The notes beneath the pieces are model-generated. The model searched no databases. It saw nothing but the letters and a program-made list of their open reading frames with translations, and was not told where the DNA came from. From positions 1 through 64,000 of the forward strand of contig UCKS01000013.1 of NCBI GenBank assembly GCA_900473045.1: a DNA stretch of 64,000 bases, given 5' to 3'. Numbering within the stretch: the stretch's first letter is position 1; each line of letters begins with the position of its first letter. This document shows, piece after piece, positions 25,611 through 33,382 of this stretch. A program made the translations under genes and the position numbers. This stretch comes from Hyphomicrobiales bacterium. GTDB lineage: Bacteria > Pseudomonadota > Alphaproteobacteria > Rhizobiales > Rhizobiaceae.

Positions 25611-27431
25611 ATGCAGACCTCGGTTTCGTCGCCGGATGAGCGGGCAGAGCGCGCCTGTCCGACCCCTGAGGAAATCAGGGCGCAACTGGAGCGGATTCTT
25701 TCTAGCCACGAGTTTCCCAGCGGCGGACGGGGCGCTGCCTTCCTGAAATATGTCACCGAGGAAGCGCTCGCAGGTCGGGCACACCGCCTCAAGGCGTATT
25801 CGGTCGCCATCGAAGTTTTCAACCGAAGCGCGGGCTTCTCTCAGGACGATCCCGTCGTTCGGATCGAGGCCGGACGTCTGCGCCGGGTCATCGAACGCTA
25901 CTATCTCATTGCAGGGCAGAACGATCCGATCCGCATCGACATTCCCAAGGGCGGCTACGTGCCGACCTTTACGTGGAATGACGCGCCGATAGAAGCGACC
26001 GGCAATGAACTGAACGAAGACGTTCCTGGACGCGGGGCCCTCGGGTGGCGGCGTCTTGGCTGGCCCGTGCTGGCCATGGTCGTGGCATTCGTCTGCGCGG
26101 GGCTTGGCTATTACGCGGGCGTTCTAACGGGGCCAGCCATCAGTCGGTCCGTTGGGCAGATTCCGGACGAGCCGACGCTCGTGATCGCTCCCTTCGCGGA
26201 TCTCGGCGATGGCCCGCAGGCTGCACGCTATGCCGCCGGGCTGACGGAGGAGCTTCTCACTGCCCTTCCCCGTTTCAAGGAGATCACGGTCTTCGGTCGC
26301 GAGACATCGAAAGCACTGCCTCCCGGTGTCGAGGCATCGCAGGTTCGCGACGGGCTTGGCGCGCATTACCTTCTCGCAGGCGGGGTCCGCGTCGCGGGCG
26401 ACAAGGTCCGCGTGACCGTGCGCCTCGTCAACACTTCGAACGGTTCCATCCTGTGGTCGCAAGACTACGATGAGGTTCTGGACACACACGAACACTTCGC
26501 CATCCAGTCCGACATAGCAAGCAAGGTGGCAACAGTCATCGCCCAGCCGTATGGCATCATCGCGAAATCACAGGCGGCCAACCCGCCGCCGGACGACGTT
26601 GGCGTCCATGACTGCACGCTGCGTTTCTACGCCTACCGCGAGGAGCTGAATCCGGAAGCGCATCTGATTGCCCGCGACTGTCTTGAGAGCGCAGTGGTGC
26701 GTTTCCCCGCCTACGCGACGGCTTGGTCGATGCTCTCGATCATCCAGCTTGACGAGGGCCGGTTCGAGTTCAATTCGCAGAGTGACAAGGATCCCGCGCT
26801 GGAGCGCGCACTCGGATCGGCGCGCCGCGCGGTCTCGCTCGAACCCGGCAACTCGCGCGCCCTGCAGGCGCTGATGACGGCTCTGTTCTTCAACAACGAG
26901 ACGAAGGAGGCGTTCGAGGTCGGCGAGGAGGCGCTCGCCGCCAACCCCAATGACACGGAGTTCCTCGGCGAGCTCGGAACGCGCGTCGCGTTCTCGGGGC
27001 AATGGGAACGTGGCGCGGAACTGCTGGATCGTGCGATCAAGCTCAATCCAGGCGGAGCCGGATATTACTTCGGGACGCGTGCCCTGATCGCCACAATGCT
27101 CCAGGACCATGACAAGGCGGTGCGGCTGATCCGCAAAGCCGACCTGAAGAAATTTCCGCTGTTCCACGGTGTTGCGGCGGTCATCTACTCCGAGGCCGGG
27201 CTGTTAGCAGAGGCGAAGCGCGAGGGCGAGGTGTTCATAAAAATGCGTCCCTACTATTTTCCCAATATCGTTGCAGAGAACAGGAAGAGAAACCTGCCGC
27301 CAAAGGACAGTATGCGCTTGATCGCGGCGCTTCGACGGGCCGGGCTGCCAGTGCCAAGCGCGACGGATGTCGAAGCTGAGTTCAGGATTTCCGACGCCTC
27401 AGAGGACCCTGAACGCCGTATGCTACAGTAA
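25611..27431 (+). CDS. Membrane-bound regulator-like protein: winged-helix-like N-terminus, TolB/FlgO-like domain and TPR repeats
   Basis: 606 residues from the ATG at 25611 (GAGGAG 6 nt upstream). Residues ~10-120 (FLKYVTEEALAGRAHRLKAY, VVRIEAGRLRRVIERYY, then IDIPKGGYVPTF) resemble the wing of CadC/OmpR-type DNA-binding domains. A single membrane helix follows at about 140-165 (VLAMVVAFVCAGLGYYAGVL). The periplasmic part has a FlgO/TolB-like domain (LVIAPFADLGDGPQAARYAA, HYLLAGGVRVAGDKVRVTVR, SILWSQDYDE). The last ~270 residues are TPR-like helical repeats. Such proteins are often named adenylate cyclase, but no cyclase domain is visible. Its position among the genes with tandem GTAACATAC sites makes it the best candidate for their regulator; that link is inferred. 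Confidence 0.75.
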   Translation: MQTSVSSPDERAERACPTPEEIRAQLERILSSHEFPSGGRGAAFLKYVTEEALAGRAHRLKAYSVAIEVFNRSAGFSQDDPVVRIEAGRLRRVIERYYLIAGQNDPIRIDIPKGGYVPTFTWNDAPIEATGNELNEDVPGRGALGWRRLGWPVLAMVVAFVCAGLGYYAGVLTGPAISRSVGQIPDEPTLVIAPFADLGDGPQAARYAAGLTEELLTALPRFKEITVFGRETSKALPPGVEASQVRDGLGAHYLLAGGVRVAGDKVRVTVRLVNTSNGSILWSQDYDEVLDTHEHFAIQSDIASKVATVIAQPYGIIAKSQAANPPPDDVGVHDCTLRFYAYREELNPEAHLIARDCLESAVVRFPAYATAWSMLSIIQLDEGRFEFNSQSDKDPALERALGSARRAVSLEPGNSRALQALMTALFFNNETKEAFEVGEEALAANPNDTEFLGELGTRVAFSGQWERGAELLDRAIKLNPGGAGYYFGTRALIATMLQDHDKAVRLIRKADLKKFPLFHGVAAVIYSEAGLLAEAKREGEVFIKMRPYYFPNIVAENRKRNLPPKDSMRLIAALRRAGLPVPSATDVEAEFRISDASEDPERRMLQ

Positions 27432-27436
27432 CATAC
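27423..27436 (+). promoter_or_regulatory. GTAACATAC element D
   Basis: CTACAGTAACATAC, overlapping the stop codon of the preceding gene; with the bases before it, it forms the GTATGCTAC-A-GTAACATAC tandem. It ends 97 bp before the ATG at 27534 of the channel gene. Confidence 0.65.
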
Positions 27437-27533
27437 GTTTCTTTTCCGGCCCGGATCCGTCACTCTCCCGGCGCATGAGGTGATGTCCTGTTGGCTCACC
27501 GCCAGCCTCGGCATCGAACGGAGACCAACACAA

Positions 27534-28364
27534 ATGGCCGCGAACGCATCGACCCTCATCTTGCTGCGAAAGACATTCCTGACGCTCGCTGTCGCGGCGA
27601 CGTTCGGCATGGGGGCGACCGCCTACGGTCAGGACTCTAGCGTTGATCTCGCCAAGAAGCTTTCCAATCCGATTGCCTCCCTCATCAGCGTCCCCTTCCA
27701 GTTGAACTATGACCATGGCTATGGCCCGCTCGATGGCGACAAGACGACCCTGAACATCCAGCCGGTGATCCCGATCTCGCTGAACGCCGACTGGAACCTG
27801 ATCTCCCGCACGATCCTGCCCGTGACCTACCAGGACGACATCGCCGGCCCCTCCGGATCACAGTTCGGTCTCGGCGACATCGTGCAAAGCTTTTTCCTGT
27901 CGCCTTCCAAGCCGACGGACGGCGGCCTCATCTGGGGCGCGGGACCAGTCTTCCTGATCCCGACCGCGACCGACGATCTGCTTGGCGGCGAGAAATGGGG
28001 CGCTGGGCCGACCATCGTCGCTCTGAAGCAGGATGGCCCCTGGACGTATGGCGTGCTGGCCAACCACATCTGGTCGTTCGCAGGCAATGAGGATCGCAAC
28101 GACATCAGCAACACGTTCCTGCAGCCCTTTCTCTCTTACACGACACCGACCGCATGGACGTTCGCGCTGAATACGGAATCCACCTACGACTGGAAGGCGA
28201 AGGAATGGTCGGTGCCTATCAATCTGACCGTCTCCAAGCTGGTGAAGGTGAACGAGCAGCCAATCAGCCTGACGGCAGGGCTTCGATACTGGGCGGCGGC
28301 TCCAGACAATGGCCCGGAAGGGCTTAGCGTCCGGCTCGGGCTGACGTTCCTGTTTCCCAAGTAG
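27534..28364 (+). CDS. MetA-type outer-membrane channel (transporter), copy 1
   Basis: Signal peptide (LLRKTFLTLAVAATFGMGAT, cleavage near AYG-QD), then a beta-barrel of about 240 residues with alternating strands and a closing LGLTFLFPK strand ending in Lys after Phe-Pro. Segments such as SNPIASLISVPFQLNYDHGY, DKTTLNIQPVIPISLNADWN and LTAGLRYWAAAPDNGPEGL mark the MetA-like transporter family, thought to carry hydrophobic or organic solutes across the outer membrane. The ATG at 27534 (GGAG upstream) is preferred over an earlier in-frame ATG at 27480, which would move the signal peptide inward. A near-identical protein is encoded at 46.0 kb. Confidence 0.85.
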   Translation: MAANASTLILLRKTFLTLAVAATFGMGATAYGQDSSVDLAKKLSNPIASLISVPFQLNYDHGYGPLDGDKTTLNIQPVIPISLNADWNLISRTILPVTYQDDIAGPSGSQFGLGDIVQSFFLSPSKPTDGGLIWGAGPVFLIPTATDDLLGGEKWGAGPTIVALKQDGPWTYGVLANHIWSFAGNEDRNDISNTFLQPFLSYTTPTAWTFALNTESTYDWKAKEWSVPINLTVSKLVKVNEQPISLTAGLRYWAAAPDNGPEGLSVRLGLTFLFPK

Positions 28365-28406
28365 GTGCAAAGAACCGAGGAAACATCCACGCTGCATTCT
28401 CATAAC

Positions 28407-28440
28407 CGGAACTCGATCGGCGCAGTTCGATCGAGTTCCG
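28407..28440 (+). terminator. 13-bp perfect inverted repeat between channel and DUF1254 genes
   Basis: CGGAACTCGATCG / CGATCGAGTTCCG with an 8-nt loop, 43 bp after the channel stop. No U-tract follows, so it may be a processing or attenuation hairpin rather than a full terminator. Confidence 0.5.
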
Positions 28441-28509
28441 CAGACGCATACCCCTCTCCTGCTGCCTGTGCGTGCCTGACCGCATGCTTCGAACCGAAAG
28501 GAAGTTCAA

Positions 28510-29967
28510 ATGCTGACGAAACGCGATCTACTTCGCTCTGCTGCGATGGTGGCACTCGTTGCCACGACTGCAAAGGCGGCCGATATGGTCTCTCCATTAG
28601 TCATCGAGCAAAACAATACCGAATGGCCAAACCTGTTGGAGGCCAAGGACATCGCCGAAGAAGGCTTCATCTATGGCCTGCCGCTCGTGATGTATTATGC
28701 GGTCATGCAAGAGTTCGCCGTTGACAGGAACTCGGGGCAGTTCAAGGCACCGTTCAACGAAATCGAAAACCAGCACCATGTCGCCACCCCGGCGGATACC
28801 GCAATCATCACGCCGAACAGCGACACCCCTTACTCGTTCATCTGGATGGATTTGCGCGCTGAACCGATGGTCATCTCGGTGCCGACGGTCGAGAAGGACC
28901 GCTACTACTCGGTCCAGTTGATCGACGGCAACACCTACAATTTCGGCTATATTGGAGCACGCGCCACGGGCAGCGAGCCGGGCGACTATCTGGTGGTTGG
29001 TCCCGATTGGAAAGGGGAAACGCCCACCGGGATCAAGCAGGTCTTCCAATCGACGACGCCATTTCCGCTCGCGATTTTCCGCACACAACTCTTTAACCCC
29101 GGCGACATGCCGAACGTCGAAAAAGTTCAGGCCGGCTATAAGGGGCAGATGCTTTCTGCGTACCTCAAGCAGGCCGCACCGGCTGCTGCGCCGACGATCG
29201 AGTTCCTTCCTGCCACCACAGCCGGGATCAAGGACAACTTCTTCCAGTACCTCGACGCAGCCCTGCAATTCGTCCCCGAGACCCCAAGGGACAAGGCAAT
29301 CCGCGCGAAACTTGCCAAGCTTGGCATCGGTCCCGGCAAGACCTTCGCGTTCAAGGATCTGTCGTTCGAGCACAAAGCCGAAATCCTGATGGCCATGAAG
29401 CAAGGTAACAGCAAGGTCGACAAATGGCTGGCCGGCGGAAACAAGGACATCAACGGGTGGAACGTCGGTTCGTTCTTTGGCGACGAGGCCTTCTACAACG
29501 GCGATTGGGTGATGCGGGCCGGGTCTGCCAAAGGCGGTCTCCTTGGCAACGATGCTATAGAAGCCATGTACCCCTATACCCGAACAGACTCGACTGGTCA
29601 GCCGCTCGACGGCAGCAAGCACAAATACACCATCACCTTCGCACCCGGCCAGTTGCCGCCCGTTAATGCGTTTTGGTCCGTGACGATGTATGACGGCAAA
29701 AGCCAGTTTCTGGTCAAGAACCCGATCAATCGCTACCTGATCAACTCTCCAATGGTACCGGCGATGAAAAAGGACGCTGACGGCTCGCTGACGCTGTACA
29801 TTCAAAAAGACAATCCTGGCGCGGACAAGGAAGCAAACTGGCTTCCAGCCCCCGATGATAAGATCTATCTCGTGATGCGTCTCTATTGGCCGAAGCCCAC
29901 GTCACCTTCGATTTTGCCGGCGGGCGAAGGGACATGGCAGCCACCCGGTGTAAAGCGGGTGTCATAA
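28510..29967 (+). CDS. Exported DUF1254/DUF1214 protein (485 aa)
   Basis: Signal peptide (LRSAAMVALVATTAKAADMV). The DUF1254 domain has DIAEEGFIYGLPLVMYYAVM, TPNSDTPYSFIWMDLRAEPM and VEKDRYYSVQLIDGNTYNFG. The DUF1214 domain has LPPVNAFWSVTMYDGKSQFL and ADKEANWLPAPDDKIYLVMR, ending EGTWQPPGVKRV. AAAGGAAGTTC lies before the ATG. It follows the channel gene by 145 bp; the same gene order is seen in the second cassette, where this gene survives only as a remnant (46.85 kb). The conserved pairing suggests the exported enzyme and the channel work together. Confidence 0.88.
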   Translation: MLTKRDLLRSAAMVALVATTAKAADMVSPLVIEQNNTEWPNLLEAKDIAEEGFIYGLPLVMYYAVMQEFAVDRNSGQFKAPFNEIENQHHVATPADTAIITPNSDTPYSFIWMDLRAEPMVISVPTVEKDRYYSVQLIDGNTYNFGYIGARATGSEPGDYLVVGPDWKGETPTGIKQVFQSTTPFPLAIFRTQLFNPGDMPNVEKVQAGYKGQMLSAYLKQAAPAAAPTIEFLPATTAGIKDNFFQYLDAALQFVPETPRDKAIRAKLAKLGIGPGKTFAFKDLSFEHKAEILMAMKQGNSKVDKWLAGGNKDINGWNVGSFFGDEAFYNGDWVMRAGSAKGGLLGNDAIEAMYPYTRTDSTGQPLDGSKHKYTITFAPGQLPPVNAFWSVTMYDGKSQFLVKNPINRYLINSPMVPAMKKDADGSLTLYIQKDNPGADKEANWLPAPDDKIYLVMRLYWPKPTSPSILPAGEGTWQPPGVKRVS

Positions 29968-30449
29968 ACGCCGCGGGTTTTCCGCCTCTCCTCCAAGGTT
30001 GCTGCGACACGTGGCTTTTCCAGCCAGAAAGGTACGTGGCTCGGCCTCCTTGCGGAGGAATGGAACGTTGTCGATTGTCCTAATAAAATGCCTCGTCTTC
30101 TGTGGCCATCCTCTCGTCGTTGCACGCCATGACAGCTCGATCCCACGGCGCTAGGATATCAGGGGCAGTTTATCGAGAGTTCGGTCGTCGATTGCCCGGT
30201 CGGCAGGTTGTCGGTCCCAGGTGCGCCGTCGGTCGCCGGAAGACGCCTGCTTCGCCAGCGACTGCTTGAAAGGCGTCTGTTCTCATGTCTATGGATTCGT
30301 CCTTTCAGCCCCGGTCCGGACGATCCGCCGGGTTCTCGACGTCGGCTTGTCCTCGATAATGACGTCATTGGTTTCTGCACCGTCAGATGGCGCTTTTCGA
30401 TGAGTACGTTCCCCAGCTTCTCGAGAGCGGTGCGGTTGACTTTAATGAC
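29968..30449. other. Intergenic, no intact gene seen
   Basis: No frame with start, ribosome binding site and family resemblance. The right end may include unrecognisable remains of the antiporter gene that follows. Confidence 0.4.
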
Positions 30450-30897
30450 GACCAATGCCGCCCAAAAGCAGGCAGAGCCCGACGATGCCGTTCAAGATGA
30501 TCATCACGGCTGCGAACACGCTATCGCGTGCAAGTCCCATCTTTTCCGCCGGAGCGGAGATCATGACCGAAGATCAGCGCCACCTCGATCACCGTTACCG
30601 CTGCGGCTAGAACCAAGGTACGAACGGCTCGCCCGTGCGATGAGCGACGACTTCGGCGTGGTATACGGCGGCAAAGACCGTGGCGATCAGTGCCAACCCG
30701 GCTGCCGTCGCGTGAACGCCGCTTCCTGTCAACGATGCCGGGAATAGAAGAACAAGCCACCCCGCTGCGGGCGCCGCCCAGGTCCAAAACGGCATGCGTG
30801 CTACCAAGGGACTTCCTTCCATTAGCCGCGTTGAAATCTTCTCTCGTGATAGTCCGAGCACCACCTTCGTCAGCCTGTGGATCCTACTCTCAGTCAA
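30450..30897 (-). pseudogene. ChaA-like calcium/proton antiporter remnant
   Basis: The N-terminal part of a cation/H+ antiporter is readable across three frames. The first has MPFWTWAAPAAGWLVLLFPA and FAAVYHAEVVAHRTGEPF. After a one-base loss near 30625 comes TLVLAAAVTVIEVALI with the family's conserved Glu. After a further indel near 30570 comes MISAPAEKMGLARDSVFAAV and IILNGIVGLCLLLGG. The reading ends after about 150 of the expected 360-plus residues. At least two frameshifts and the lost C-terminal half make it inactive. Confidence 0.7.
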
Positions 30898-31103
30898 TCT
30901 GATCCGGTCCTGGATCCAGGCCCGAACTGCGGTCGCCGCCGACAGTGGCGTCGGGGCCGAGGCCCTGCGGTTGCGCGTAGGTGGTATTGTCAGACGCCGT
31001 GCTCGCGCACCCTGTGAGCACGGCGAGCGCGATCAGTATGACCGTCATTATGGGTTTCGAAGCCATTGCTTCCTCCTATGTGATCGAGGATCTGAACTGC
31101 GTT

Positions 31104-31673
31104 CTAGCGCACGAGCCCCAGATTGATGAGTTGCACACGACGATTGTCGGCCGCTTTCGGGTTGTTGGGATCGAGCGGCCATTCCTGCCCGACGCCGACG
31201 GCGTAGAGACGATCCTGCGCGATGGCAAACGTGGTGGACAATGCATTTGTAATAGCGTCTGCCCGTTTCTGGCTGAGCGTCAGGTTATGCTGGGCTTCGC
31301 CGGTCGAACTGGAGTGGCCGACGACCAGGAACTTGTATCGCCGCAGGTTCGGATGATGGAGAGCGTCAGCGATCAGGCCAACAGTGCGATAAGATTTCGG
31401 CTCGATGGCGACTGAATCGTTCTCGAAGTCGATCTCGACGATGAGCTGGGACAGTTTCGATAGCTCCTTCCAATGCGGCAGGCTGGCGACGCCCTTGCCA
31501 GCGCTGGCGGATGCTTCCTCTACGAGGATCGCGATGTCGATCGCCGGAGCGGCCCCCTCAACCCGGCCAAGCGTGCGGACGAGTTGCTTGTCGCTCAGAT
31601 CCTGGGCCAGTGAATTACCTGCAAATAACATCAGGCCTGCGGAAAGCATCGCGGTGATACGGATTTTATTCAT
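31104..31673 (-). CDS. OmpA-family exported protein (189 aa)
   Basis: The ATG at 31673, preceded by GAAGGGA, gives a signal peptide (ITAMLSAGLMLFAGNSLA). The C-terminal half is an OmpA-like peptidoglycan-binding domain: IVEIDFENDSVAIEP, KFLVVGHSSSTGEAQHNLTL, SQKRADAITNAL, AVGVGQEWPLDP and AADNRRVQLINL (Asp and Arg of the binding site in DNRRV). It follows the Cys-rich protein gene by 25 bp in one operon, under the CCCCAAAGGACAATA element at 32225. It probably links the envelope to the cell wall. Confidence 0.82.
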   Translation of the reverse strand: MNKIRITAMLSAGLMLFAGNSLAQDLSDKQLVRTLGRVEGAAPAIDIAILVEEASASAGKGVASLPHWKELSKLSQLIVEIDFENDSVAIEPKSYRTVGLIADALHHPNLRRYKFLVVGHSSSTGEAQHNLTLSQKRADAITNALSTTFAIAQDRLYAVGVGQEWPLDPNNPKAADNRRVQLINLGLVR

Positions 31674-31698
31674 GTGGACGTTCCCTTCGTCTGGACGC

Positions 31699-32124
31699 TC
31701 AACGCCATCCGGCATCTGTGATGACCTGGCCGCACGGGCGTTCGTTCACGCGCTTGGCTTTCACCAGGCATGAAAGCAGGTTGCCCTCTCCCTTCACGCC
31801 GCTGCAGTATTGCGCGGCGTCATGTTCGCACACTTTTGCGAACGACGATTGGGCCGCAAGCCTCTGCTTGATCGAGGCGGTGACGTTAGCGAGCGTCGCG
31901 GTGCAGGTCGGCGAGACCTTTCCGGCGTTCTTCTCGATGCAGGCCTGGATCTTTCCCTCTCCGAGATTGAGCCCTTTGCAGTGCTTCTTGATGTCGGAGC
32001 CGCAGTCAGTTGCGAGCGTCGTGACGGCATCGGCGAAGCTGATGGTCTCCGCCCAACTGGCCGAGGTCAAAGAAAGCAGTGCAAGAAGTGTGGCTCCTGC
32101 CACGAATGAAAGACGAGTGTGCAT
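31699..32124 (-). CDS. Exported cysteine-rich repeat protein (141 aa)
   Basis: Signal peptide (LSFVAGATLLALLSLTSASW, cleaved near AET). The mature part has six cysteines in the GLG1-type Cys-rich repeat pattern: DCGSDIKKHCKGLNLGEGKI, QACIEK, SPTC, KVCEHDAAQYCSGVKGEGNL and SCLVKAK. Disulfide bonding in the periplasm is likely. The start at 32124 places the signal peptide at the N-terminus; an in-frame upstream ATG at 32163 does not. First gene of an operon with the OmpA-like gene, with the shared promoter element 100 bp upstream. Confidence 0.8.
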   Translation of the reverse strand: MHTRLSFVAGATLLALLSLTSASWAETISFADAVTTLATDCGSDIKKHCKGLNLGEGKIQACIEKNAGKVSPTCTATLANVTASIKQRLAAQSSFAKVCEHDAAQYCSGVKGEGNLLSCLVKAKRVNERPCGQVITDAGWR

Positions 32125-32224
32125 AGGCGGGTATCCGATCCGAATTGAGTGGGTCGCGTGCATTCCTCTGCCGGACGGAACGTCCGCGCTGTGCTGATGT
32201 GTGAGCCAAGATCGAAGTTTCGTC

Positions 32225-32242
32225 TATTGTCCTTTGGGGAAG
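32225..32242 (-). promoter_or_regulatory. FixJ-type candidate operator, site 1
   Basis: On the minus strand CTTCCCCAAAGGACAATAG, ending 100 bp before the start codon of the Cys-rich protein gene. Identical over 18 bp to sites 2 and 4. Confidence 0.7.
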
Positions 32243-32268
32243 TCGGGGCACATTTCTCGCATTTGCGG

Positions 32269-32658
32269 TCAATCCGGAGGCAAGCTAACCAGCGCGGTGT
32301 TGACCGCCGCGATCAATGATTTCGCCGGGAATGGTTTGCGCAGATAGGCGACGCACCCGGCTTCGAGCGCAGCCCGCTCCAGCGTTTCGTCTTCCAGTGC
32401 CGTGATGAAGATCACCGGAAGGTCACTTCCGCTCTCTTTCAGATGCTGCCAAAGTTCGACACCCGACATGCCGCCAAGCTGGATGTCGAAAATCGTGCAG
32501 CCCAGGTTTTGCAGTGGAGCCTGGACGAGGAAGGTCTCTGCGGAAGGATAGCCCTCCGTTGAGAAACCATTGGCATTGAGGAGGCGTTGGACGCTCCTGA
32601 GCATGCTGGGATCGTCATCGACCACAGCCACGACACGGGGTGAAGTTTCCAAAGGCAT
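32269..32658 (-). CDS. Single-domain response regulator (129 aa)
   Basis: A receiver with no output domain: VVAVVDDDPSMLRSVQRLL (acidic pocket), CTIFDIQLGGMSGVELW (phosphoacceptor Asp58), PVIFITALEDE (conserved Thr/Ala) and AYLRKPFPAKSL (Lys). It has its own promoter with site 2 of the shared motif 69 bp upstream. It lies next to the FixJ-type regulator and sensor kinase genes, so it may compete for, or buffer, phosphate from that kinase. Confidence 0.88.
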   Translation of the reverse strand: MPLETSPRVVAVVDDDPSMLRSVQRLLNANGFSTEGYPSAETFLVQAPLQNLGCTIFDIQLGGMSGVELWQHLKESGSDLPVIFITALEDETLERAALEAGCVAYLRKPFPAKSLIAAVNTALVSLPPD

Positions 32659-32727
32659 GCCTTTCCGGGGTCAAATCGACACGGCCCCGTTTCTTCAGCT
32701 ATCCTATGACGAGTGTGAAGCAGCCGC

Positions 32728-32745
32728 TATTGTCCTTTGGGGAAG
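32728..32745 (-). promoter_or_regulatory. FixJ-type candidate operator, site 2
   Basis: On the minus strand CTTCCCCAAAGGACAATAG, between the FixJ-type regulator gene and the single-domain receiver gene, ending 69 bp before the receiver start codon. Confidence 0.7.
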
Positions 32746-32752
32746 CTCAAAG

Positions 32753-33382
32753 CTACGAGTGTTCCTCGGAAGCCGCGATAATCCCATACCTCTCGGCAAT
32801 GGAAACCGCTTCGGCGATATTCCTCGCGCCCATCTTTCCTATGAGATTGTGTCGATACGCCTTGATCGTCCGTTCCGAGGTGCCGAGAATGTGGGCGATC
32901 TGCTTGTTGAGGATTCCACGGACGAGCAGTTGTAGAACTTCGACTTCACGGCGTGTCAGGCTGGCTAACCTTGTTCGGGCGGCGTGGTTCCGTTCGAATT
33001 CCTCTCGTCGTGCGACGGCGCGCTGCAAGGACCGACCAATCGCTTCGAGCAGAACGCAACTCTCAAATGGTTTCTCAAGAAAATCGTCAGCGCCCGCCTT
33101 CATCGCCTGAACGCCCGCCTTGACGTCCGCATGCCCGCTCAAAAACACGACAGGGAGGAGCGGTGCTTGCTGCATGAGCTGTTCCTGCAGCGCCAGACCG
33201 TTCAGTCCAGGCATATCGAGGTCGAGAAGAGCGCAGCTCTCTGATGCGATTTCTCGAATACCTGCGAGGAACTCTTCTCCAGAACCGTATAGAGCGATCC
33301 CATATCCGGACGCTGACAAGAGCCGCCCCACGGCAGTCCTGAATGAATAATCGTCGTCGACAATGTGGATGATCGGGTTCAT
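32753..33382 (-). CDS. FixJ/NarL-type DNA-binding response regulator (209 aa)
   Basis: N-terminal receiver (IIHIVDDDYSFRTAVGRLL, CALLDLDMPGLNG with Asp54, PVVFLSGHADV, DDFLEKPFESCVLLEAI) and C-terminal LuxR-type helix-turn-helix (ASLTRREVEVLQLLVRGILN, KQIAHILGTSERTIKAYRHN). This is the FixJ/StyR architecture. Its start overlaps the stop of the sensor kinase gene by 4 bp, so the two are coupled partners. It is the natural candidate to bind the CCCCAAAGGACAATA elements found nearby. Confidence 0.92.
   Translation of the reverse strand: MNPIIHIVDDDYSFRTAVGRLLSASGYGIALYGSGEEFLAGIREIASESCALLDLDMPGLNGLALQEQLMQQAPLLPVVFLSGHADVKAGVQAMKAGADDFLEKPFESCVLLEAIGRSLQRAVARREEFERNHAARTRLASLTRREVEVLQLLVRGILNKQIAHILGTSERTIKAYRHNLIGKMGARNIAEAVSIAERYGIIAASEEHS

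Noticed and set aside
28597..29805. Long minus-strand frame opposite the DUF1254 gene at 28.5 kb
   Set aside because: Antisense shadow of a well-supported exported protein; composition (Arg/Asp/Val-rich, no domain) is typical of such shadows.
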